In this document: positions 24,994 to 34,222 of the stretch, piece after piece | Layout: every line of letters starts with the position of its first letter | Position numbering within the stretch: the stretch's first letter is position 1 | Assembly: GCA_029203105.1 (NCBI GenBank) | Contig: CP119318.1 | Span: 4,354,501-4,418,500 of the forward strand | DNA: 64,000 nucleotides | Direction: 5' to 3' | Origin: Candidatus Kaistia colombiensis | GTDB lineage: Bacteria > Pseudomonadota > Alphaproteobacteria > Rhizobiales > Kaistiaceae | Notes under the pieces: model-generated | What the model was told of the DNA's origin: nothing | The model's input: the letters and a program-made list of their open reading frames with translations, nothing else | The model's database searches: none | Translations under genes and position numbers: made by a program

Positions 24994-27096
24994 TTACCTC
25001 GTGAACGAGATGACGTTGCCCGCATCGACATTGATGATGTTGCCGGTCGACTTGTTCGAAAGGTCGGCGGCGAGGAAGTAGGCGGCCTCGGCGATGTCCT
25101 CCGGGAACACGCTGCGCTTCAGCAGCGAGCGGTTGCGGTAAAATTCCTCGAGATCGTCCTCGCCGATCTTGTTCGACTCGGCGCGCTGCTGGCGCCACTC
25201 GCCCTGCCAGATCTTCGAGCCGCGCAGCACCGCGTCCGGGTTGATCGTGTTGACGCGGATGCCGAACGGCGCGCCTTCCAGCGCCAGGCAGCGGGCGAGA
25301 TGGATCTCGGCCGCCTTGGCGGTGCAATAGGCCGAGGCGCCGGCCGACGCTGCGAGGCCGTTCTTCGAGGCGATGAAGACGATCGAACCGCCGAGCTTCT
25401 GGGTCTTCATGATCCGGTAGGCGGCGCGCGAGACGAGGAAATAGCCGGTCGCCAAAATGGCGATGTTCTTGTCCCAGGTCTCCAGCGTCGTCTCCTCGAA
25501 CGGCGCGGCGGACGAGATGCCGGCGTTCGAGACAAGAATGTCGATGCCGCCAAATTCGATCAGCGTGTCATGGAACGCCTTGTCGACGGCCTGTTCGCTG
25601 GTAACGTTGGCGATGACGCCGCGGATGTTGTCCTTGCCATACTTGGCACCGAGGCCGGCGACGGTCGAGTCCAGCGCCGCCTGGTCGATGTCGGCGATCA
25701 TCACGACCGCGCCTTCCTGCAGGTAGCGGATGGCGGTGGCCGAACCGATCCCGCCGGCGCCGCCGGTGATGAAGGCGATGCGGCCGGCGAGCGACTTCGC
25801 CTTCGGCATGCGCTGGAGCTTGGCTTCCTCGAGCAGCCAGTACTCGATATCGAAGGCTTCCTGCTCGTTCAGCCCGACATAGGTCGAGACCGTCGAAGCG
25901 CCGCGCATGACATTGACGGCGTTGACGTAGAACTCGCCGGCGATGCGGGCGGTCGCCTTGTCGCGGGCAAAGGTGATCATGCCGACGCCGGGAACGAGAT
26001 AGACGACGGCGTTGGGGTCGCGCATCGCCGGGCTGTTGGCGTGCTTGCAGCGCTCGTAATAAGCGGCGTAGTCGGCGCGGTAGGCGTCGAGCGCGCCGCC
26101 GAGGCCGGCCAGAACCTCGTCCAGATTGTCCTTGGCCGGGTCATAGTCAACGACCAGCGGACGGATCTTGGTGCGCAGGAAATGATCGGGGCAGGACGTG
26201 CCGAGGGCGGCCAATGCGCGAAGCTGAGCGGAATTGACGAATTCGAGCACGGCCGGCTGGTCATCGAAATGACCGACCTTCGATTCCGTCTTGCCGATGC
26301 GGCCACGGATCTGCGGCATCAGGGCGGCGGCGACGGCGCGGCGCTTGTCGGCGTCGAGCGACTGCGCGACGGCGCCGCCGAAGATCGCCTTGCCCGCAGT
26401 CTCCTTGGCGAACCAGGCGATCGCCTTGTTGATGATCTCGAGCGTCAGCTCATAGACGCCCTTCGAGGTGTCGGCCCAGGTGAACAGGCCATGGCTCTCG
26501 AGCACGACGCCCTTGGCATTGGGGTTTTCCTTGGCGAACTTCGACAGCCACAGGCCGAGCTCGAAACCGGGGCGCTTCCAGGGCAGCCAGCCGATCGTGT
26601 CGCCGTAGATCTGCTTCGTCAGTTCCTTGGAATTCTCAGACGCGGCGATGGCGATGATCGCGTCGGGATGCATGTGGTCGACATGCGCATAGGGCACATA
26701 GGCGTGCAGCGGCGTGTCGATCGAGGCGGCGCGCGGATTCAGGTTGAAGGTGCAGTGCGGCAGGTAGCCGACCATCTCGTCCTCGTGCTCGAGGCCGCGA
26801 TAGATGCCCTTCAGCGCTTCGAGCTTGTCCTGGTAGAGGGTGGCGAAGCCGTCGAGCTTCATCGAGCCGACGTCGCCGCCCGAACCCTTGACCCAGAGCA
26901 CGGTGACGTCCTGTCCCGATAGCGGGTCCTTCTCGACGACCTTGGCGGAGGTGTTGCCGCCGCCGAAATTGGTGATCCGCTTGTCGGAACCGAGCAGGTT
27001 CGAACGATAGAGCAGAAGTTCGGATTCGCTCAGGCCGGCGGCCTTGGCGTCGTCCCAGCGATTGTCGAGGAGATGCGAGGAAGCGGGAGAGGTCAT
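24994..27096 (-). CDS. rhaD: Bifunctional rhamnulose-1-phosphate aldolase/short-chain dehydrogenase
   Basis: This 700-residue fusion splits rhamnulose-1-phosphate to dihydroxyacetone phosphate and L-lactaldehyde and can oxidise the aldehyde. The class II aldolase/adducin domain covers about residues 1-400, with FGGGNTSAKV near the start and HVDHMHPDAI-type metal ligands. The SDR domain covers about 430-700, with the Rossmann motif ITGGAGGIGSATA, VSNAGISSAA and the YCTAK catalytic pair. This architecture is that of RhaD in rhizobia. The gene diverges from rhaR. The ATG at 27096 gives the canonical N-terminus; an upstream extension in frame has no support. Confidence 0.93.
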   Translation of the reverse strand: MTSPASSHLLDNRWDDAKAAGLSESELLLYRSNLLGSDKRITNFGGGNTSAKVVEKDPLSGQDVTVLWVKGSGGDVGSMKLDGFATLYQDKLEALKGIYRGLEHEDEMVGYLPHCTFNLNPRAASIDTPLHAYVPYAHVDHMHPDAIIAIAASENSKELTKQIYGDTIGWLPWKRPGFELGLWLSKFAKENPNAKGVVLESHGLFTWADTSKGVYELTLEIINKAIAWFAKETAGKAIFGGAVAQSLDADKRRAVAAALMPQIRGRIGKTESKVGHFDDQPAVLEFVNSAQLRALAALGTSCPDHFLRTKIRPLVVDYDPAKDNLDEVLAGLGGALDAYRADYAAYYERCKHANSPAMRDPNAVVYLVPGVGMITFARDKATARIAGEFYVNAVNVMRGASTVSTYVGLNEQEAFDIEYWLLEEAKLQRMPKAKSLAGRIAFITGGAGGIGSATAIRYLQEGAVVMIADIDQAALDSTVAGLGAKYGKDNIRGVIANVTSEQAVDKAFHDTLIEFGGIDILVSNAGISSAAPFEETTLETWDKNIAILATGYFLVSRAAYRIMKTQKLGGSIVFIASKNGLAASAGASAYCTAKAAEIHLARCLALEGAPFGIRVNTINPDAVLRGSKIWQGEWRQQRAESNKIGEDDLEEFYRNRSLLKRSVFPEDIAEAAYFLAADLSNKSTGNIINVDAGNVISFTR

Positions 27097-27238
27097 GATC
27101 GGAGCTGCTCTTGATCGGTCGCCGCTTCGCAGATGCGAGCGCATTCGGATCGGCGAACCATCCACGGGGGACGTCGCTCGGCCTTTTAAGCCGAGGACCA
27201 CGCAATTGCGGCCCATGATCTGTCAGCCGGCCCGGCGC

Positions 27239-27345
27239 TTGTCAATCAAAAGCAGTCAGATCAGAGCGATATCGCAGTGCGATATGATCGATATTGATCA
27301 TTTTGCGCCGCATCATTATCGATGATGATCGTTTCTGATTGACAA
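27239..27345. promoter_or_regulatory. rhaD-rhaR divergent promoter/operator region
   Basis: The decanucleotide TTGTCAATCA (27239-27248) and its exact inverse TGATTGACAA (27336-27345) bracket this A/T-rich segment. Each provides a TTGACA -35 hexamer pointing outward, one toward rhaD and one toward rhaR. For rhaR a GACAAT hexamer follows after 16 bases (27361-27366). Between them lie the palindromes GCGATATCGC (27266-27275), a near-palindrome ATGATCGATATTGATCAT (27284-27301) and CATCAT-N5-ATGATG (27311-27327). These are candidate sites for the DeoR-type regulator RhaR. Confidence 0.6.
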
Positions 27346-27387
27346 TCATCGGAAAGCTTGGACAATCCCGGCCAGTCGGAGGGTCGC

Positions 27388-28179
27388 ATGCACGAAATCG
27401 AGCGTCACAGGATCATCCTCGGCGAGGTGGCCGAGCGCCCCGTCGTCACGGTGGCGCAGCTTGTCGGCCTGACCGGCGCCTCCGAGGCAACGATCCGCCG
27501 CGACATCACCGCGCTGAACGACATCGGCCAGCTGCGCAAGGTGCGCGGCGGCGCCGAGCGGCGGCATGGCGAGAACGGCATCGGCAGCCTGATGACGCCG
27601 GCCTTCGAGGAGACCCGGCTACAGAATCTCGCCGCCAAGCGGGCGATCGCGCGCGCCGCCGCAAATCTGGTCGAGGACGGGGAACCGATCATCGTCAATG
27701 GCGGCACCACCACCTATTGCCTCGGCCCCTACCTCGCCGAGCGCAAATTGCGCGTGCTGACCAATTCGCTCGATCTCGCGCTCTACCTGATTGCCAATGG
27801 CGACTGCCAGGTCGTGCTGCCGGGCGGCGACGTCCACCGCGAGCAGCGCATGGTCGTCAGCCCCTACACCAACGACACGGTGATCGAGCACTTTTACGCC
27901 GGAAAGTACTTCCTCGGCGCCCACGCAATCCGCCGCCAGGGCCTGATCGAGGGCGATCCCGTCCTGATCAAGGCCGAGCAGAAGATGCTGAAACAGGCCG
28001 AGCAGGTGATCGCGCTCGTCGACGGCTCGAAGTTCCAGCCGCGCGGCAGCCTGATCCTCTGCCCGCTGACCCAGCTCGACCGGGTCATCACCGACACGTC
28101 CGCGCCGCAGGAAGCCTGCGACATGCTCCGGGATGCCGGCGTCATCGTCGACGTCGTGGAGGTCCCGCCGGAGAGCTGA
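27388..28179 (+). CDS. rhaR: DeoR-family regulator of the rhamnose locus
   Basis: This 263-residue protein has an N-terminal DeoR helix-turn-helix (about 20-55; LVGLTGASEATIRRDITAL) and a C-terminal sugar-phosphate-sensing domain, with VEDGEPIIVNGGTTTYCLG and the block VIALVDGSKFQPRGSLI. In Rhizobium leguminosarum the DeoR-type RhaR governs rhamnose genes. Position at the head of the transport operon, divergent from rhaD, fits that role. GGAGG lies 6 bases before the ATG at 27388, which favours it over the TTG at 27358. Confidence 0.9.
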   Translation: MHEIERHRIILGEVAERPVVTVAQLVGLTGASEATIRRDITALNDIGQLRKVRGGAERRHGENGIGSLMTPAFEETRLQNLAAKRAIARAAANLVEDGEPIIVNGGTTTYCLGPYLAERKLRVLTNSLDLALYLIANGDCQVVLPGGDVHREQRMVVSPYTNDTVIEHFYAGKYFLGAHAIRRQGLIEGDPVLIKAEQKMLKQAEQVIALVDGSKFQPRGSLILCPLTQLDRVITDTSAPQEACDMLRDAGVIVDVVEVPPES

Positions 28180-28253
28180 CCGACCGATATCTTGCCAATC
28201 CCGGCCAACAACAAAACCGGCACAAGCCGGACGTTCAAGGGAAACGCCACGTT

Positions 28254-29762
28254 ATGCAGCCGATCCTCGCACTCGACGGGGTCTCGAAGTCGTTCGCCGG
28301 CATTCACGCGCTGAAGAACGTCTCCTTCGACGTCCGACCGGGCGAAGTGCATGCGCTTATGGGAGAGAACGGCGCCGGCAAGTCGACGCTGATCAAGGTC
28401 ATGGCCGGCGTCCATGCCCCCGACAGCGGCGACATCCGCGTCAATGGCGAGAAGGTCCGCTTCGCCTCGCCGCGCGAGGCCCGCGCCGCCGGCATCGCCA
28501 CCGTCTACCAGGAACTCCTGCTCTTCCCCGAGCTCTCCGTGGCGGAAAACATCTTCCTCGGCCACGCGCCGCGCACCACGCTGAACGCGCTCGACTGGAC
28601 GCAGATGCGCAACGAGGCGCGCCGGCTGCTCGACGACCTCGACAGTCATGAGCTCGACGTCGACGCCCGCGTCGGCAGCCTTTCGGTCGCCAACCGCCAG
28701 CGCGTCGAGATCGCCAAGGCGCTGTCGCAGGACGCCCGCGTGCTGATCATGGACGAGCCGACGGCCGCCCTCGCCGACGCCGATGCGCGCCGGCTGATGG
28801 ACGTCGTGCGGCGCCTGCGCGACCGTGGCGTCGCCATCGTCTATGTCTCGCACCGCATGCCCGAGATCTTCGCGCTCGCCACCCGCGTCACCGTGTTGCG
28901 CGACGGCGCCTATGTCGGCACGCATGATATCGGCGACATCACCGAGGCCGAGTTGGTCTCGATGATGGTCGGCCGGCCCGTCGACCAGTTGTTTCCGAAG
29001 GTCGATGCCGAAATCGGCGCGCCGGTGCTCGAATTGCGCCAGGTTAGCTATCGCGACGAGGTCGAGGACGTCTCGTTCACGCTGCGCGCCGGCGAGATCG
29101 TCGGCATTGCCGGGCTGATCGGATCGGGCCGCACCGAGCTGGCGCTGACCATCTTCGGCATCACGCCGGCGACCTCCGGCGAGATCCGCCTCGACGGTAA
29201 GCCGATCGCCATCACCAGCCCGAAGCAGGCGCGCGACCTCGGTATCGCCTATGTGCCGGAGGATCGCGGCCTGCAGGGCCTGATCAAGACCCAGACGATC
29301 CGCGAAAACCTGTCGCTCGCCCTGCTCGACCGCATCTCGACGGCGACGATCGTCAACCGCGCCCGGGAATCGAGCCTGGCGCGCGAGCTGATCAAGCGCT
29401 TCGGCATCCGCGCCCGCGGGCCGGAGCAGCGCGTCAGGCAGCTCTCCGGCGGCAACCAGCAGAAGGTCGTGCTGGCGAAATGGGTGGCGACCGAGCCGCG
29501 CGTGCTGATCATGGACGAGCCGACGCGCGGCATCGACGTCGGCGCCAAGGCCGAGATCCACGCGCTGATGAGCCGGCTCGCCAGCCAGGGACTGGCCGTC
29601 CTGATGATCTCCAGCGAGCTGCCGGAAGTGCTCGGCATGAGCGATCGCGTCCTCGTCATGAACAATGGCCGCATCGTCGCCGAATTCGATCGCGCCCTGG
29701 CGACGCCCGACAGCGTCGGCGCCGCCATGATGCAGACCCAGGACCTGGCGGAGGTGGCGTGA
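28254..29762 (+). CDS. rhaT: Rhamnose ABC transporter ATP-binding protein
   Basis: This 502-residue CUT2-type sugar ATPase has two fused nucleotide-binding domains. The first (about 5-235) has Walker A GENGAGKST near residue 40 and Walker B VLIMDEPTAAL. The second (about 255-495) has the degenerate Walker A GLIGSGRTE typical of this class, with the signature LSGGNQQKV and VLIMDEPTRGIDVGA. It drives uptake of L-rhamnose through RhaP and RhaQ. The stop overlaps the rhaP start (TGATG). The frame is open far upstream, but ATG 28254 gives the normal N-terminus. Confidence 0.93.
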   Translation: MQPILALDGVSKSFAGIHALKNVSFDVRPGEVHALMGENGAGKSTLIKVMAGVHAPDSGDIRVNGEKVRFASPREARAAGIATVYQELLLFPELSVAENIFLGHAPRTTLNALDWTQMRNEARRLLDDLDSHELDVDARVGSLSVANRQRVEIAKALSQDARVLIMDEPTAALADADARRLMDVVRRLRDRGVAIVYVSHRMPEIFALATRVTVLRDGAYVGTHDIGDITEAELVSMMVGRPVDQLFPKVDAEIGAPVLELRQVSYRDEVEDVSFTLRAGEIVGIAGLIGSGRTELALTIFGITPATSGEIRLDGKPIAITSPKQARDLGIAYVPEDRGLQGLIKTQTIRENLSLALLDRISTATIVNRARESSLARELIKRFGIRARGPEQRVRQLSGGNQQKVVLAKWVATEPRVLIMDEPTRGIDVGAKAEIHALMSRLASQGLAVLMISSELPEVLGMSDRVLVMNNGRIVAEFDRALATPDSVGAAMMQTQDLAEVA

Positions 29763-30748
29763 TGTCGGCATCCTCGCCCGCCGCCGCCCGCGCCGCGCCG
29801 GCCATGCACCCGATGAAGCGGGTCGCCGCCTATGGCCAGGAATTCATCCTGCTCGGCGCGATCGTCGCGCTGTTCGTCGTCGTCGGCGTCGTCAACCCGC
29901 GCTTCTTCGGCGCCAACAACATCACCAACATCTTCGCCGGCAACGCCTATATCGCCGTCGCGGCGATCGGCATGTCGCTGGTGATCATCTCGGGCCACAT
30001 CGACGTCGCCGTCGGCTCGCTGATCGGCGTTCTGGCGACGATCTCCGGCACGCTCGCGGTCAACGGCTATCCGATCTGGCTGGCCTGGCTGACCCCGGTC
30101 GTCATCGGCGTCGTCGTCAATGCCGGGGTCGGCTCCCTGGTCGCCTATCTGCGCATCCCGTCGATCGTCGTGACCCTCGGCATGCTGTCGATCCTGAAGG
30201 GCGGCCTGATCAGCGTCACGGCCGGCGCCTGGATCACCAACCTGCCGGAAGACTACCTGATCGCCCAGTTCCGCCTGTTCGGCATTCCGTCGCCGGTCTG
30301 GTTCATGGTGATCCTGACGGCGCTGGTCGCGCTCTGGATGCGCTATTCCGGCTTTGGCCGGACGATCTACGCCATCGGCGGCAATGTCGAGGCGGCGCGC
30401 GTCGCCGGCATCCAGGTCGAACGCTCGACGGTGATCGTCTTCGCCATTCATGGCGCGTTCGCCGGCATCGCGGCGGTCTTGTTCGCGACCCAGCTGCAGG
30501 TCATCCAGTCGACCGTGCCACCCAATCTGGAGCTGACCGTCATCACCGCCTCCGTCGTCGGCGGCGTGTCGATCCTCGGCGGCACCGGCACGGTGATCGG
30601 CTCCACGCTGGCGGCCATCCTGTTCGCAGCGATCGCCTCCTCGCTCATCTTCCTCAACGTCTCCGCCTACTGGTTGCGCGCCGTGCAGGGTCTGCTGATC
30701 CTGATCACCGTGCTCGCCGACATGGCGCGTCGACGCCGGCTCCGGTGA
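29762..30748 (+). CDS. rhaP: Rhamnose ABC transporter permease 1
   Basis: This 328-residue inner-membrane permease of the RbsC/CUT2 family has about eight to ten hydrophobic helices. It shows the blocks LVIISGHIDVAVGSLIG and GRTIYAIGGNVEAARVAGI, the latter being the cytoplasmic loop that couples to the ATPase. It overlaps rhaT by one base and precedes the second permease gene by 7 bases. Two distinct permeases in tandem are normal for rhizobial rhamnose transporters. Confidence 0.92.
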   Translation: MSASSPAAARAAPAMHPMKRVAAYGQEFILLGAIVALFVVVGVVNPRFFGANNITNIFAGNAYIAVAAIGMSLVIISGHIDVAVGSLIGVLATISGTLAVNGYPIWLAWLTPVVIGVVVNAGVGSLVAYLRIPSIVVTLGMLSILKGGLISVTAGAWITNLPEDYLIAQFRLFGIPSPVWFMVILTALVALWMRYSGFGRTIYAIGGNVEAARVAGIQVERSTVIVFAIHGAFAGIAAVLFATQLQVIQSTVPPNLELTVITASVVGGVSILGGTGTVIGSTLAAILFAAIASSLIFLNVSAYWLRAVQGLLILITVLADMARRRRLR

Positions 30749-30755
30749 CGATACG

Positions 30756-31706
30756 ATGACCGCAACCCTTCGCTCCCTGCTTCGGCACGAGACGATCCTC
30801 GCCATCCTGCTGGTCATCGTGCTGGCAGCGCTGGCGACCCAGTCGGATCGCTTCTTCACCACCGCCAACCTGCTCAACCAGGGCCGCCTGATGGCCGAGG
30901 TTGGGCTGGTCGCGCTGGCGATGACCTTCGTCATCGTCACCGGCGGCATCGATCTCTCCGTCGGCTCGATCCTCGGCCTGACGGCGATCCTGCTCGGCGT
31001 GTTCTGGCACAATCTCGGCATGCCGCTGCCGGTCGCCATGGTGCTCGCCGTCGTCGCCGCCGGCATTGGCGGCCTCGTCAACGGCGTGATCATCACCCGC
31101 TTCAAGGTGCCGCCGCTGATCGCGACGCTCGCGACGCTCGCGCTCTATCGCGGCCTTGCCGAAGGGATCAGCCAGGCCCGCTCCGTGCGCGGCTATCCGG
31201 ACTGGTTCTTCGTGCTCGGCCAGGGCGACGTCTGGGGCGTGCCGACCCAGCTCTGGATCCTTGGCGTCCTCGTCATCGTCGCCGGCGTCATCCTTGGGCT
31301 CACCACCTTCGGCCGTGCCACCTATGCGGCGGGCGCCAACGAGACCGGTGCGCGCTTCTCCGGCATCAGCGTCGATCGCACCAAACTCCTGATCTACACC
31401 GCGTCGGGCCTCGTCGCGGGGCTCGCCGGCGTGATCTTCGTCTCGCGCGTCTCGACCACGCGCTCCGACATGGGCACCGGGCTCGAGCTCGATGTCATCA
31501 CGGCGGTGGTGCTCGGCGGCACGTCGATCTTCGGCGGCCGCGGCACCATCATCGGCACCGTCCTCGGCCTGATCCTGATGCAGGCGCTGAAGAACGGTCT
31601 CGCTCTGTCCGGAGTCAAGGGCGACGGCACCATCGTCGTCATCGGCCTCGTGCTCATCCTCGCGATCGTCGCGAGCAATCTCTTCAGCCGCGAAGGCGAC
31701 GGCTGA
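30756..31706 (+). CDS. rhaQ: Rhamnose ABC transporter permease 2
   Basis: This 316-residue CUT2-type permease is homologous to RhaP but clearly distinct. It shows TFVIVTGGIDLSVGSILGL and the coupling-loop region FGRATYAAGANETGARFSGI. With RhaP it would form the heterodimeric channel for L-rhamnose. The gene is 69 bases upstream of the binding-protein gene, in the same operon. Confidence 0.92.
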   Translation: MTATLRSLLRHETILAILLVIVLAALATQSDRFFTTANLLNQGRLMAEVGLVALAMTFVIVTGGIDLSVGSILGLTAILLGVFWHNLGMPLPVAMVLAVVAAGIGGLVNGVIITRFKVPPLIATLATLALYRGLAEGISQARSVRGYPDWFFVLGQGDVWGVPTQLWILGVLVIVAGVILGLTTFGRATYAAGANETGARFSGISVDRTKLLIYTASGLVAGLAGVIFVSRVSTTRSDMGTGLELDVITAVVLGGTSIFGGRGTIIGTVLGLILMQALKNGLALSGVKGDGTIVVIGLVLILAIVASNLFSREGDG

Positions 31707-31775
31707 TCAAGCAGGGGATGGAAGGGTCTCGCCGCAACAACAAAGGCCCCGACGTCATTTTGGAGGAGAAGAGCA

Positions 31776-32882
31776 ATGTTGAAGAGAACCGTAGCCCTGG
31801 CGCTTGGGCTCAGCCTCGGCGTCAGCAGCGCCGCCGTCGCCGCAACCTGGACCGGCGGCGACGACCTGCCGACCAACCCGCTCGCCTGCGACGGCACGCC
31901 GGGCAAGGCCGAGGCAAAACCCTATGATGGCGGTGTGCCGACCAACGCGCCGGACCGCAAGGGCAAGCCAATCAAGGTGGTCGACGTGCCGAAGCTGATC
32001 GGCATCGGCTATTTCAACGCCACCTCGAAGGGCATCGCCGACGCCGCCAAGGAGCTTGGCAATGTCGACGTCAAGACCGACGGACCGACCCAGGCGAACA
32101 TCGACCAGCAGATCTCGTTCATCGACAACTACATCACCTCGGGCGTCGACGGCATCCTGTTCGCCGCCAATGATCCGGTCGCGATCTCGCCGGTACTGAA
32201 GAAGGCGCTCGCCGCCGGCATCAACGTCGTCGGCTATGACGCCAATTCCGAGCCGAGCGCTCGCCAGTGGTTCGTCAACCAGGCCGAGTTCAACGGCATC
32301 GCCAAGGCGCTGGTCGACAACATGGCGAAGGAGATCGGCGAGGACGGCTCGTTCGCCATCGTCACCTCGACCTTCACCACGCCGAACCAGGCGCGCTGGA
32401 TCTCCGAGATGGCCGCCTACCAGGAGAAGTGCCATCCCAAGATGAAGTGGCTCGAGACGGTCGAAGCCCAGGAAGACAACGTCCTGTCCTTCAACCAGGC
32501 CACGACGCTGATCAACAAGCATGGCGCTGACTTGAAGGGCATCTTCGGCATGACCTCGGTCGCCACCCCAGCTTCGGCCGAGGCGGTCACCCAGGCCGGC
32601 CAGTGCGGCAAGGTCGCCGTCATCGGCCTCGCCACCCCGAACGCGATGAAGCCCTATGTCGCCAAGGATTGCGTCAAGTCGGTCGTGCTCTGGAACCCGG
32701 TCGATCTGGGCTATGCAGCCATGTACACGCTGCGCGCCGCCGCCGATGGCGACCTGAAGCCCGGTGCAACCTCGGTCAAGGCCGGCAAGCTCGGCGAGCT
32801 CCAGGTGATCAACGGTTCCGAGATCCTGCTCGGCGCGCCGTATACCTTCACCAAGGACAACATCAACGACTTCGACTTCTAG
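31776..32882 (+). CDS. rhaS: Rhamnose ABC transporter periplasmic binding protein
   Basis: This 368-residue periplasmic sugar-binding protein of peripla_BP_4 type has a signal peptide (about 1-22, ending SSAAVAA). The ligand-binding pattern includes ATSKGIADAAKELGN, IDQQISFIDNYITSGVDGIL and GINVVGYDANSEPSARQWF. It delivers L-rhamnose to RhaPQT. GGAGGAG precedes the ATG at the right distance. A strong terminator follows 14 bases after the stop, so the transport transcript ends here. R. leguminosarum lists rhaS before rhaT; here it comes last. Confidence 0.92.
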   Translation: MLKRTVALALGLSLGVSSAAVAATWTGGDDLPTNPLACDGTPGKAEAKPYDGGVPTNAPDRKGKPIKVVDVPKLIGIGYFNATSKGIADAAKELGNVDVKTDGPTQANIDQQISFIDNYITSGVDGILFAANDPVAISPVLKKALAAGINVVGYDANSEPSARQWFVNQAEFNGIAKALVDNMAKEIGEDGSFAIVTSTFTTPNQARWISEMAAYQEKCHPKMKWLETVEAQEDNVLSFNQATTLINKHGADLKGIFGMTSVATPASAEAVTQAGQCGKVAVIGLATPNAMKPYVAKDCVKSVVLWNPVDLGYAAMYTLRAAADGDLKPGATSVKAGKLGELQVINGSEILLGAPYTFTKDNINDFDF

Positions 32883-32895
32883 TCGAAGCCAAATA

Positions 32896-32931
32896 CGCGA
32901 GGCAGGGTCGCCCTGCCTCGCGTTGCTTTTT
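32896..32931 (+). terminator. Strong factor-independent terminator after rhaS
   Basis: CGCGAGGCAGGG (32896-32907) and CCCTGCCTCGCG (32911-32922) form a perfect 12-bp stem with a TCG loop, followed by TTGCTTTTT. It ends the rhaRTPQS transcript and isolates it from the aldolase and kinase genes downstream. Confidence 0.9.
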
Positions 32932-32953
32932 GAAGACGCGTGACGATTTTCTT

Positions 32954-33076
32954 CACCTCTCCCTGAGGGAGAGGTCGGAGCGAAGCTCCGGGTGAGGGTT
33001 TAGGGAACCATCCGGAGAGGCCGTAAACCCTCACCCGCCGGCCTTCGGCCGTCGACCTCTCCTCAGGGAGAGGTGA
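32954..33076. repeat. Intergenic repeat B, copy 2
   Basis: This element of about 123 bases is nearly identical to copy 1 at 24855. It has the same outer CTCTCCCTGAGGGAG arms, the GGTGAGGGTTTA/TAAACCCTCACC inner arms and a GCCGGCCTTCGGCCG-type small hairpin in the right half. It lies between the rhaS terminator and the class II aldolase gene. Confidence 0.85.
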
Positions 33077-33134
33077 AAGAAATCGACACCCGGCGTCTCG
33101 CCTCGCCGAAGGCGCCTTACCACCTGTCCATCGC

Positions 33135-34211
33135 ATGCCCATCCGGAGCCGGAACTTGACGACCCAGACCAACGACCCCGAATTCGCCGCCCTGCGCCGG
33201 TTTTCGGCCCTTCTTGGCCGCGATCCGCTCCGCACCCAGGCGGCCGGCGGCAACACCTCGCTGAAGCGCGACGGCGTGCTCTGGGTCAAGGCCTCCGGTA
33301 CCTGGCTCGCCGAAGCGGAAGAGCGCGACATCTTCGTGGCCGTCTCGCTGCCGCCGCTTCTCGACGCCATCCGCGCCAATGACGAGCGTGCCGCCAAGGC
33401 GACGGATTTCGTCGTCGCCGACGCCAATCCGCTTGGCCTGCGCCCCTCGGTCGAGACCTCCGTCCATGCCGTGCTGCCGCAGGCAGCCGTGCTGCACATC
33501 CACTGCGTCGAGACCGTCGCCCGGGTTGCGCGCGCCGATGCGCGCGAAGAGATCGCCGCCCGACTGGATGGGCTCGACGGCATCGTCTGGTCCTATGTGC
33601 CCTATGTGAAGCCCGGCCTGCCGCTGGCGCGCGAGATCGACGCCGTCTCAAAGCCCGGCACGAACGTCGTCCTGCTCGGCAATCACGGCCTGATCGTCGC
33701 CGCCGACACCGTCGCCGCGGCGGTCCGGCTCATCGAGCGCGTCGGGGCAGCGCTGGCCGAACCGGCCCGCCAGGCGTCCGAGCCCGATATCGCCGGGCTG
33801 GAAGCGCTGGCCGCAGGCTCGCCCTACCGGCTGCCGACCGACCCGGCCGCGCATGCAACGGCGACGGATCCGGCCCGCCTCGCCATCGCGGCGCGCGGCA
33901 CGCTCTATCCCGATCACGTCGTCTTCCTCGGCAGCGGCACCGCCGTGCTCGCCGAGGGCGACGCCCCTGCCGACGTGGCGGCGCGCGCGACCCTGCCGCC
34001 CATGTTGCTCGCCGTTCCCGGCAAGGGCGTGCTGATCCACCGCGATGTCCTGCGCGGCGGCGATGCGCTCGCGCGCGCGCTGGCCGAGGTGACTGGCCGC
34101 ATTTCCGTCGACGCGCCGCTCCGCTTCCTGACCGTCGAGGAGGAGCAGGAACTTGTGACGTGGGACGCCGAAATCTATCGCCGCTCGCTCGCCGGCGCCT
34201 CGAAAAGCTGA
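33135..34211 (+). CDS. Class II aldolase/adducin-family protein
   Basis: This is a stand-alone class II aldolase-type protein of about 350 residues. It shows RTQAAGGNTSLK, SVETSVHAVLPQAAVLHIHC (a His ligand and the HIH pair) and LLGNHGLIVAA, the usual zinc-ligand pattern of the family. Members cleave sugar 1-phosphates such as fuculose- or rhamnulose-phosphate or act on related acids. It duplicates the activity expected from the RhaD N-terminus, so its substrate may differ. The ATG at 33135 lacks a ribosome-binding site; a TTG at 33156 has GGAG 7 bases upstream and may be the true start. The FGGY kinase follows after 11 bases. Confidence 0.85.
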   Translation: MPIRSRNLTTQTNDPEFAALRRFSALLGRDPLRTQAAGGNTSLKRDGVLWVKASGTWLAEAEERDIFVAVSLPPLLDAIRANDERAAKATDFVVADANPLGLRPSVETSVHAVLPQAAVLHIHCVETVARVARADAREEIAARLDGLDGIVWSYVPYVKPGLPLAREIDAVSKPGTNVVLLGNHGLIVAADTVAAAVRLIERVGAALAEPARQASEPDIAGLEALAAGSPYRLPTDPAAHATATDPARLAIAARGTLYPDHVVFLGSGTAVLAEGDAPADVAARATLPPMLLAVPGKGVLIHRDVLRGGDALARALAEVTGRISVDAPLRFLTVEEEQELVTWDAEIYRRSLAGASKS

Positions 34212-34222
34212 CGGACAGCATC

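Noticed and set aside
24770..25327. 185-residue minus-strand frame running through repeat B and the end of rhaD
   Set aside because: It is a frame-shifted reading of the RhaD C-terminus joined to repeat sequence.
27894..31105. Two overlapping minus-strand frames of more than 600 residues over rhaT, rhaP and rhaQ
   Set aside because: Composition and position mark them as shadows of the transporter genes.
32954..33076. Repeat B considered as a CRISPR unit
   Set aside because: Copies are 4 to 8 kb apart, each long and self-complementary, with no spacer array and no cas gene.
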